From NCBI GenBank assembly GCA_008828725.1, contig MEHQ01002721.1:174260-238259 (forward strand): a stretch of 64,000 bases of DNA, in the 5' to 3' direction. Both the position numbers and the translations under genes were made by a program. Positions 14,101 to 26,100 of this stretch are shown piece by piece; positions within the stretch are counted from its first letter, which is position 1, and each line of letters begins with the position of its first letter. The notes under the pieces were generated by a model. The model was not told the DNA's origin. It saw only the letters and a program-made list of their open reading frames with translations, and searched no databases. This DNA comes from Saccharina japonica (lineage: Eukaryota; Sar; Phaeophyceae; Laminariales; Laminariaceae).

Positions 14101-17100
14101 CATTCAGGACGGCAAGGCATCATAATATATTCCTTGTAGAAAATGACAATGCTATACTTCAATCAATACTGTCATTTGAGGACCTCAACCGGTCCCAAAA
14201 ATGTTGAGCCCACACTATAAGCAAGATAATTATATAATCAAGTAGATACCCCTACCGTGGCGTGAGCCTTTAATGTCATGCGGCTTATGTCGCTGTACTT
14301 CATAATTCGTTTTTTTTTTATGTCTTGTTAGTTCTTATTTTTCTGGTTTGGCTCGTGGCGTTGTGTTCTCGTACCCAGTACGTTGGCATTTCACTTGCCT
14401 TACTCATTCCTTTGCGTTTACGTTGTTTTGTTTTTTTTATCTGTCTCACAGTCTGTGACCACATAACTTGTATCTCTCCAGGATTAGGAATCAGGACAGT
14501 CAATGCGTGCACTGATGTAGCTGGGTAGAAACAATGGGTTTAATGTGAATACAACACACACACTGCCGACTCGTGCTACTCGTACGATAGAGAGATAACA
14601 CTTTTGTTTGGCTTGATTTTTTTTTCCCGGATGAACAGGCTCCTTGACCCAAACTCGTTTTTGGCGTTCATTTTCTTGTGTTGCAATATTTTCCATTGCA
14701 TAGTTATACGTAGGTCGTAGTAGATTTGCTTCATCGGGGGAGGGGGGGGGGGGGGGGGTTTCCCCCCCCCCCCCCCCCCCCCCCACCCCCCGCGTGTGCG
14801 CCCCGCAATTTATAACCCTCTTGTTACAATACAGTATATCCTGCAAAAATATTCCGACTCTAAATCCAGGTAGTTTTGTCCTTCTAATGGAGGCGATTTA
14901 GTTGTAAAGGGTTTATATTATATCGAAGCTGTGGATTCGGGGGGCGTCAGGTCGAAGGCGTTAATATTCTTGTGTTGCAATAGTGTCCATTGTATAGTTA
15001 TACGTAGCCATAGTAGGCTTGTTTCATCGGGGAGAGGGGGGGGGTGTACTTCATTTTCAGGCATTGCCGTAGTCGTATGACCATCGACCCTCGCATCCCT
15101 ACAATGCCGGGACGGAGCATGTGGGGTTTTCACCGACCAGGCAGACATTGCTAACACCAAGCGCGAAGCGCCGTGAGGTGTTGGGCGAGTTGCAGGAAAG
15201 GTGAGCTGCACTCTGCTCAGAACCGCCTGTGAGGCGGACTTGTTTCATCGGGGGGTGCGAGGGTCTATGGTCGTACGACTGCGGCCATGCATGGCATGAA
15301 TACCCCCCACACACACACGCCTCTCACTGCGTGAGCTAGACAACCAGGGTACTTTGGTTTTTTGGCGGTCACCAAAGCTGGCGGTCGAGTTAGATCGTTT
15401 GTGCGGGGTGGAGACCCTTAGCTCCGCACAAGGGGAATTATCGTATCACGTAGTGTGTATATGGTAAGGCACCCGCGAGGCAGTTACATAGTGCTCCCAT
15501 TGCTGTCTCAGGACGTGGCCACACCAAAAATTAAATTAACTCATTGAAGCTGTCGTCCGTATGCAAGTCCGCCTTACAAGCGGTTCTTAGCAGGATGCAG
15601 CTCACCCTCCATGCGACGCGCCCAATACCTCACGGCGCTTCGCGCTTGGTGCTAGCAATGTCTGCCTGGTTGGTGAAAACCCAACGTGCTCCGTCCCGGC
15701 ATTGTAGGGATGCGAGGGTCTATGGTCATACGACTACGGCCGTGCACGACATGAGTACGCCCCCCCGCCCGCCAAGATGCCCAAAGTCTAAGCGTTGGCT
15801 ACCTTTGTTGCTGCATTGTTGCTCCCCCCCCCCCCCCCCCCCCNNNNNNNNNNNNNNNNNNNNNNNNNNNNNNNNNNNNNNNNNNNNNNNNNNNNNNNNN
15901 NNNNNNNNNNNNNNNNNNNNNNNNNNNNNNNNNNCCCCCCCCCCCCCCCCCTCCCAGGACATCGAAACTGCTGGTGCACAAACATTGGTTATCTACTCTT
16001 ACCGTCGCGGTGAGGGCGTGGGGCAACACCCCAACGCTAACCGGGGTGCTGCGACGGTGAACTTCCTGACGGGCGAGGTGGACGAGAAGTGCGACGACAA
16101 CGACTTCGTTTCTCTTCACGGCGCGCTGATGCTCATCGCCTGGCTTCTCCTCGCTCCTTGGGGCATCTACTACATCAGGTATATATACATATATATAATA
16201 GTTTCACAGATCGCGGTCTACATGGATCTGGATCTAGCAGATCACCATCTAATTCCTGTTCTTCTTCTTGTTCTTCTTGTTATTATGTATCATACTTGCT
16301 GTCCTTAACAATGTGTCGTATGAGCTTCAACGTTGATCACTCGAAAACACCCCCAAAAGACGAAAACCAAAGGAAACCCGAGAAGAAAAGAGCCATCTCT
16401 TCACTAAAGACTACTACTCCCTTCTGTACATACTTCTGGCTTGAGAATTGTCTACTCTTTGCAATATACTATTTCGTGTCCTTCGAAGGTGAAAACTAAT
16501 TACTGACTTGAATTAGTATGAATTAATGCAAAAAATGGCGTTGTATCGTAGGCTTCAATTAGTCTACCAAACGGGGCCGGGCGTAATAGCATTACAATAA
16601 ACTTATTTCCGCGGGGAATTTTCTAGAGACGAAAACGGTGCGTGGTCTTATGGACGTTGCACCCTCGCCCTTCCTAGCGCCCTAAATATAGCAAAATATC
16701 TCATTTTTGAGACCATAAAAAAAAAACAGGCACGTTTTCGTTTTCATTTTTTTTTTTTCGTTTTGTTTTTGTTCGCCTCTCTTTCATGGCTCTCGTTTTG
16801 CTCCCTTTTTCTTCCCCTTTCCGGTGAAAAACAAAACCTTAAAAGAAAACCCTAGTCCTCGTCTCTTCTATTTATTTTTTCATGTTCAAAGTAACGTTGT
16901 TTTTTGTTTTTCAAATGTATTTTCTTTTTTTTCGTTTATATCCAAAAAGTACTTTTGTTTTAAATGTACTTTTTGTATTAAATGTGTTTTCTTTTTTTTG
17001 TTTAATTCCAAAAAGGTACCGCAAAGGCGAGACCGTCGCCTGGGCGGGGTACGAGTGGTACGAGATACACCAGGAGATCATGATCCTGGCGGCCGAGGCG

Positions 17101-20100
17101 GTGCTGCCGCTGGGCATCACGGCCGTCTTCGCTTCGGGCGGCAACCACACCACCAGCCACGCCCACTGGGGGTACTACATGATCGCCGCCGTGTTTTTGC
17201 AGCTGTTCACTGGGTGGATGCGCACGAAAGGGCTGGAGGCCAAGCACGCCAACTATTCATTTCTGCATAGGGTAAGGAGGCCTGCCGGGAGATCGGGGTG
17301 GGGGGGGGGCGCGTACTCAATTACCATGCACGGCCGCTAGTCTTATGGACCATAGACCCTCGCATCCCTACAATGCCCGGACGTCGGAGAAGGGGGGGGG
17401 CTGTACTCATGTTTGTCACGGGCCGTAGTCATATGACCAATAGACCCTCGCATCCCTACAATGCCGGGACGGAGCGCGTTGGGTTTTCACCAACCAGGCA
17501 GACATTGCTTGCACCAAGCGCGAAACGCCGTGAGGTATTGGGCGAGTCGCATGGAGGGTGAGCTGCATCCTGCTAAGAACCGCCTCTGAGGCGGACTTGC
17601 ATGTGGACGGGGGGCATACTCACTTGCTGCTTGCCTTAGTCTTTCGACCATTGACCACGCATCCTTTCGAGACGGAGCACCGGGGGAGGGGGGGGGGCGT
17701 ACTCATTTGTTGCTTGCCTTAGTATTTTTACCATTGACCACGCATCCCTCTCGAGACGGAGCACCGGGGGAGGGGGGAGCGAGTCGGCGTGTCGAGTTAA
17801 AGGCGTTGGGATCCAAATAATGAGTACCTTAGTTGATGTCCAGTCACTACGCACGAGTACGTGTCTTAGTTTGGATGTTCTTGTAAATTGCAATATGCCG
17901 CGAGACTACAAGGTTCAGTAGTTCCTCTTCGCTATGATGGAGTTGATATTTCCCACGCTAAGTATAAATAGTTGGGTTGGAGGCCAAGCACGCCAACTTT
18001 TCTTTTCTGCATAGGGTAGGGGGAGGATCTCAACCCCAATTATCATGCATGGCCGTAGTCGTATGACGATAGACCCTCGTATCCCTACAAAGCCGGGACG
18101 GAGCATGTCCGGTTTTCACTAACCAGGCAGACATTGCTTGCACCAAGCGCGAAGTGGGGTGAGGTATTGGGCGAGTCGCATGGAGGGTGAGCTGCATCCT
18201 GCTAAGAACCGCCTGTGAGGCGGACTTGCATATGGATGACAGCCTCCAATACATTTATTTAATTTCTGGTGTGGCCACTTCCAGAGACAGCAATGGGTAC
18301 TACTATGTATCTGCCTCGTGGGTGCCTTACAATTTACGCACTACGTGATACGATAATTCCCCTTATGCGTAAATTGAGATTCTCAACCCCGCACAAATTA
18401 TGTAACAAGACCGCCAGCCTTGGTGACCGCCAAACAAAAACAACGGCACCCTGCTTGTCTAGCTCACCCAGTGAGAGGCGTGATTTACAGCGTGGTCGCC
18501 GACCGACGCCAACGCAACCTATAAATAAATATTACATTTATAGGAGGATAGATGTGAAGGGTTTCCGCCATGCGTGTGTGGGAGGTGGGGCGGAGACAGT
18601 TGATAGGGAGGGGAGGTTATAATTGGGAACCGGGGCAAGATGGGGGAGTTCTGCAAACTATGGTTGGGGTGTTGTGGCGGGGGTTGGCCGGGGATGTTGA
18701 ACGGAGTAGAGGATTGCAGCCCGCGGGGGGGGGGGGGGGGGGGGGTACTCATGTGATGCATGCATGGCCGTAGTCGCAAGGATGGAGCATAGACCGCGGA
18801 GGGGTGTTGCTGTGTTGCAGCCGTACACCTGCTCAGCCTATTATTATTTGCGGCTTGGGCCTGGTCGTTAAGGTTGTCCCGCGTCTTTTTTGTCTGCTCC
18901 TTGTATGAGATGTACACTTCGTTTTGGGCTAGGGTTTTAAAGTTAAGACACTTTTATGGGGTCAGGGTTGAAACCAACCCAGCTTTTGTCCCAGCTGGAC
19001 CAAAATCGCACAAACTACATACGTGACGCTTGCGACAAAGGCGTTCGTCTCTCAGTGAACTAAACTCACCCCTCCTGTTCTCTTTTCATCTGTGTGCAAA
19101 AAACAAAAACAAAAACAAAACTTGCAGTTCAATAAGCACTTCCACATCTGGGCCGGGCGATTCGCCTACCTGGCCGGAGTGGTGCAGTGCTACCGCGGGC
19201 TCGAGCTCGTTGCCAGCAGCGACGAGCTCATCTTCTCCGCTGGGGATGGCTTGGATCTTCAGGTACGTACATAGATGATTTTTGTTTTGTATGTATAGGG
19301 GAGGTCAAGTTGGCTACTATTGAGTATAAGTCGCCGCCGACTAAACAATTAAGTCTAGTTGGCTAGATATTATCTATACTAGTGTCTTCTCGGCTGGGAA
19401 GGGCTCGGACCTTGAGGTACGTAGGTGATTTTTGTTTTTGTAGGGGATGTCAAGTTGGCTCTTTTGAGGATGCTAAGTCGCGGCCGACTAGATAGTTAGT
19501 TGGCTAGACATTCTTACAGCTATTGTAGGTGCATTAGTAGTGCGTGGGTTTCTTTTACGGAGAGATGCTGTCTATGCCTTCGTTTCTGACATGGCCCTAA
19601 CTATTTATTCTGTAACATAGTCGTTGGCTAGATATGTTTACAGTGCTACTCATAGTGCGCGATCGTGACTGTATTTCGCGAAAAACACACATCTACGTCT
19701 GTCTGTCTTCGTATCTGAACTGGCACGTTTGTTTGTGGCTCGACCTACGGGCTTTACTGTTTTTGTTTTATTTTTCTTTCCATCCCATTTATCATGTTCG
19801 CCCTTATTTCCTCTCTCCCCTTTCTATCATAATCGTAACTCAGATCCGGAGTCACAAAGTAGATGCTCCTCCGTCCTCCCCCACTACCGTTATCGCGAGA
19901 AGAAAACGGCCCTTTCTTCCCCCATCGACTCGCATCGAATTGCTGAAATACTCCAAATAAAGCCAGATACTCGGCGCACTTCGAGACTGCGCTACTAACT
20001 AGGCACAGCAAGTCACAGCCCTACTGATCGACATTTTGCTTTCTCGCCAGCTTTTCGCTCTACTTTTCCTCGTGCAAACGCAACATAGTGCAACATAGTG

Positions 20101-23100
20101 CAACAGCATACTACGTATACCGGCGCATTTCATGTATATGTACGTGTTATATGTACGTGCATGCGTTGTGCAGCTGGGTAGCTTCGCGTGTGGATATTCA
20201 TTAAACCCCTACCTTTGCATGCCTCCTGCGAACTCCATAAAACACACAGCTTGCAACGGCGAGTTTCGACGACATCCTCAATCTCACAGCGGATGCGTTC
20301 ATTGTAGAAAACAGTATGATATGACATACCAGGTATAACATATATATATATGTATGTACGTGCATCCTGGGCGGCTTCGGGGTGGATAAAAATGGCACCT
20401 CATTGTGCCTCTTGCAAACTCCGTATAATATTATACGTGCATGCGTTATGCAGCTGGGCAGGTTCGGGTTAGATAATAATGAACACCCCTGTCAATTGCA
20501 TCCTGCAAACTCCATATAACAACTGCATGCGTTGTGCCTCTGGGCAGCTTCGAGTGAAAAATTTGAACGGACCCCCCTGCCGCAATATGCCTCCTGCGAA
20601 CTCCATGAAACCCATGCGTGTGTTGTGCCCCTTGGTGGATACTAGAGTAGTACTGAAACCCCCGCCCCAACGAGAGAGAGAGAGCGGAGTGCTTGAGTTC
20701 TCCAACCGCGCAAGGGCAAAACTCCATAGTAACGCCTGCGAATATATATGCGCAACCCTCGACAACGTTTGTAGCCGTTATTGCTGACTCGACCCAAACA
20801 AACACTGTTGACTCCATGTAACACATGCGTGCGTTGTGTCCCTGGGTGTCTACGAATAATAAACTCCCCCCCCCCCCCCCCCCCCCCCCCCTTTTAAGGC
20901 GAACTCCGTATATATGATATTCATACATACGTGCTTGCGTTGTGCAGCTGGGAAGCTTCGGATGGATGAAGGATATCGTCTTTCCGATTTGGCTGGGGTT
21001 CATATTGCTGTGCTTCGTCTGCTTGGAGTCGCGGAAGCAGTACCGCCGTTACTTCGCCAAGGGGGCCGCCAATGTGTGCGGGTTCATGGAAGTGATCAAC
21101 GAGGACCATGCTCTCACGAAGGATAAGGTGCAGGACAGGCTCGTGCCGAGAACCGAGGACCTTCCGATCTACACCATGGCGGAGTTCAACGACAAGGTGC
21201 GTGGGGGTGTCGTTTTTTTTTTTTGCAGGCCTACCTGCCCCTACTAAATTCTCAATTATTTTGTGTTGCCTTTATCCCCAAACTGAAATAACATCCTTCG
21301 CGACCCCTTCGTTACATTGCTTGAAATTACGTTTTGTCCCAGTTGATTTCGGGGATTAGTTTATCAATAGGTTTTGTCTATTACAGAAGTTTAAGAGTTC
21401 GAGGGGTGTCAACTAATAGGAATTGCCCACCCCTGTCCCCTCCCTGCCTCCCACCCTCCCTCCCTCCCTCCGTTCCACCCCTCCCTCCCTCCCTCCCTCC
21501 CTCCCTCCCTCCCTCTCTCTCTCTCTCCCTCCCCCCCCTCCAGAGGACGATGGGAAAATAGGACGAGCTCCTTGCCCGCGCCCACGCACAAGGTCAACAC
21601 ACGAAACCGACGCCAGCAACACTCGCCACCCCTCCCTCCGTTCCATCCCTCCCTCCCTCCCATCCCTTCCTCCCCCCGTTCACCAGGTGCTAAACGGTCA
21701 GAGCTGGGCACTGGTGGACGGCGCCATCTTAGACGTGTCGAACTTCTCGCAGAGACACCCTGGGGGCGCGCGGCTTATCCTTAACGCGGTGGGAACGGAC
21801 GTGACGCACGAGCTTCTGGGCCAGGACCTCTCCGTGGGGCACGCCATGTCATTCTCTCCCCACGTGCACCCGAGGGTGAGGCTTTAGGGCTTCGTCGATC
21901 AATAGCGGGCTGTTGACGAGTAGTGTGTGTAGGGGCCACTGGGGGTGTACCGGGGTACTCATTAGCCGCATGCCCATGCTTATGGCCGTAGTCGCGTATG
22001 ACCATAGACCCTCGCATCCCTATGATGCCGGGTCGGAGCACGTCGGATTTTTACCGACCAGGCAGGCATCTGCTTACACCAAGCGCGAACCGCCGTGAGG
22101 TGTTAGGGCTTGGGAGGGGGGGGTGGGAGGGGGGGGCGGCTTGGAACCCCCCCCCCCCCCCCCCCCCCCCCGTCGTGTCGTGGGATCCGGAAATAAACTA
22201 GATACACCCCCTGTTATCGTGGAAACCGCGGGGATGTTGTTTTTATACCCCCCTTCTTGACCCTTTCGAGACTCAGCAACGGGAAAGAAAGATACGATTA
22301 TTTCCTGCAGACTACGTAACTGACTTCAGTCGGCAAAGTCGGCTGGCGAGGCCAGCTGATGGCCAGCCGACTTGCAGAGTTAGGTCGGAGCAAAAATCAG
22401 CCCTCCCCGGCCAAGGGGGGCCCAGCCAAAATAGGAAAAAGGTTACCGCGCGTTCAAAAATCCTTCCCGGACAAGTATTGAAACCCAGTAAGCTAGATAG
22501 TCGACACCTCCCGGGAACGACTATTACCGAGGACCATAATAAATGGGACCAAGTATTGTTGGTGAAAATAGGTAAATGAGTAGGTTCTTGTGTAAATCGT
22601 AGGTCCTATTTACTAGGTAATATGAATAACTGTTAGTCCGACTGCTAACTATTACCAGTGCTGTAGTTCGTGGCTTGAGTCGTGAGCAATAATATGCCCT
22701 TGTAAGGGTGGTTGTCTTATTTATGAGCTCCTTGCAAGAGGGGCTCACATATATCATGCGAAAGGTGAACTTCGAAGGCGTTTTGCACACGCAACCCGGC
22801 CAACGTTTTTGTGCGCCACGACGTAGCCCTCAACAAAAGCTTCACCCATTCAGAACCGAAAAATGTATCCCACACTGATTCCAAGTAGTTTGTCCCCCAA
22901 AACGGGGAACCGTTTCTTAAGGGGTCAAGGTAAAACGTTATCATAGTATTACGGGAGACTATAGTGAATAGGGGACCTACGGTACACGACTCATCCCACG
23001 GTAGGGGCGTAGCAGAATTTTCTGAGCTCCTCACATCAGGAGCTCAAGATCTCACCCGAACCATGACCTCGGAGACATTCGTTCGCGCAACCCGATCAAA

Positions 23101-26100
23101 ACTTAAACTTCCAATGCGGTATGTACGTAGTCCAAAAACAAAAAAGTACCAACTAGCAAAACAATAATAGCATCCGGTGGTTACTCGCGTGAGGAGCTCA
23201 GCCGGGCAGAAAGTATTTGAGCCAAAAAGTGGTACCCCTACCGTGGGATTGCTCACACACCAAAACCTATACATTTACCTATATATGGAACAATATTTGG
23301 TCCTATTTAGTAGTATTTACTATGGCCCTCCGTAACAGTAACCGTTTGTTGTTAACTTGAGAAGCAAAACCGGTCGGGAAAAATATTGAGCCATAAAAAA
23401 AAACAACCCCTATCATAGCGACTCACAGATCCTGTAACTACAAGCAAGTACGTACGTACGCACGTAGCCATTGCTTAGTATGACAGGAGGTAGCAAATTT
23501 CGTTGCGTAAAAAAAACAAAATCTGTCAGATTTTTTTCGTAGACGACGACTTATAAATAAAAACTTTACGCACCCTTTTACGTATCTACGTTTATATATA
23601 CAGAGCACGCGTGGTCGAAGTACGGTATCACACGCAGCTTGCAAATATTATCTACTGTATATACGAGCTTTCCGAGAATTTATACGAAATCCATCTAATC
23701 ACAGAAGATGAGATGTCTTTTCTACCCCCCCCCCCAAATATATGATATATTCATAGGTTGGGTTGGCGTCGGTTGGCAACGACGCTGTAAAACACACCAC
23801 TCGCTGCGTGAGCTAGACAACCAGGGTGCCGTTTTTTTTTTTTTTTTTTTTTTTTGGCGGTCACCAAGCTGGCGTCGATAGATCATTTGTGCGGAGGTGG
23901 AGAACCTTTGCTCCGCACAGGGGAATGGTCGTATCACGTAGTGTTAATATGGTAAGGCATCCGCAGGCAGTACATAGTTAGACCCCATTGCTGTCTCCGG
24001 AAGTGGCCACCACCAGAAATTAAATTAACTCATTTGAGCTGTCGCTCCATATGCAAGTCCGCCTCGAGGCGGTTCTTAGCAGGATGCAGCTCACCCTCAT
24101 GCGACTCGCCCAATACCTCACGCGCGCTTCGCGCTTGGTGCAAGGCAATGTCTGCCTGGTTGGTGAAAACCAACGTGCTCCGTCCGGCATTGTCAGGGAT
24201 GCGAGGGTCTATGTTCATATGGACTACGGCCGTGCACGACTTGAGTACACCCCCCCCCCCCAAATTTGCCTGGTTGGTGACAAACCCAACGTTGCTCCGT
24301 CCGGCATTGTAGGGATGCGAGGTCTATGGTATACGACTACGGCCGTGCACGATATGAGTACTCCCCCCCCCCCCCCAAATGTATGTATATGCCACTCGCT
24401 GGGTCCCTCCTTCGTTTTTGCCGCACGTTTCCCGATCCCACAGCAGAAGGTTTTTTCTTTCGTACGGTATATAGTGATCCCTCCATATTTATAAACTTAA
24501 AACACAACAGCTGTGATGAGATCGAGGATTAGGATTTCGTCGAAACTTATCTTTGCAAGCCGAATGTGATACTTCGATCCGCGCGTACTTCCGGGTTTTA
24601 TATGTCCTCATCGTGCAGGATGTACATCTCGTACGATATGAGGAGAACACAATAATCATTCAGGAAGCGTGTGTTTATATCTGTGAAACGAATTAAAAAC
24701 AAATTTGGGTGTGCACGTAACTTTTTTGCCGCTACTATTGATCGGAAAGTATACTGCCGGTTGAGTAGTGCCGCCTGCCCTGCATAGTGCCGGGGAAATC
24801 GCTTGGCGTATATATATATATATATATTTTTTTTCCATCCCATTTATTATCTTCGCACTTCCGTCTCTCCCTCCCTAGTCATAACTCAGATCCGGGGTCA
24901 CAAAGTAGGCTCCTCTCCCTCCTCCCCCACTACGGTTCTTGCCTTCATTTTTATCGCGCAGAGGGTTCAGCCTTCCCAACGTTCGTCGACTTTCATCGAA
25001 ATTTGCTAACTATGGGATCAGCCAATGCGGCAGTGTACGGAGTTAGTGCCGGTTGCCACTCGATGTAGTGCCGGTATATTTAGTGGCTGATGCATACCGG
25101 CACTGTATACGTACGTATAGAGGGAGCACTATGTACGTATAGAGGGACCACTACTCTGTGCATTTGCAAGTTATGCCTCATTGGATTGGATATTTCCTCT
25201 CGTTTGCATGCCGTGCGTGTCTTTTTTTCCATGGGGGCGGGCAGAGTGCCTGGGAGATCGTCCACTCGCTGGTGGTCGGCTACGTGGAGGAAGATGAGGA
25301 GGAGGCATCCCAGTGGGAGCGCGACGAGAAGGCACGGAGCGTGACCATAAAGACCGACGGCACGCGCATCCGCGTGGCGGGCAAGGAGGTGCTGCTGATG
25401 GGGACCATGGGGGCCAGGGGGTCATTGACCGGCGACAACTTGGTGAGAAAAAAAAGACAAAACAAAATGAGACAGGGCTCGGAATGGTTCATTTTTAGTC
25501 CATCGGAATTCACAACATAGGGCAGATCAGATTAGATCAGATCAGATCAGATCGTCCTTTTCGTGATTTAGATCATTCGAGGCAGATAATATGTTCGGTC
25601 GTTGACAGGCGACACCTTGTTGGTGAGACGCCAACACACAAGACAGAGAGTTTGGAATTGTTCATTTCGTTTTTGGTCATTCACAGCATCGGACAGATGA
25701 GATCAGGTCAGATCAGGTCAAATCAGAGCAGATCCCTCTTTTTATGATCTACTGGTTGGAATGGTCCATTTTTTCGGGGGTAGGGGGGGGGTAATTCACG
25801 CCATCGGACATATCAGACAAGATCACGTCAGATCAGAGCAGATCGGATAGCTTTTGTGGTTGATCTAGATACTTTCGGAGCAGACGGTGCAGATGATAGT
25901 ATTGGACAATCTGGTGATCGAGAAGAGAGACAGATCGGAATGGTTCATGGTCGGTTCATTCACAACGTCGGACAAATCATATTATATTTTAGATCAGATC
26001 AAACCAGACACTTGGCAGCCTTTTTTCATGGTCTAGTTTATTTCTGGGCAGGGACTGTGCAGGTGATAGCATTGGGTAATCTGGCGAGAACGAGAAGACA

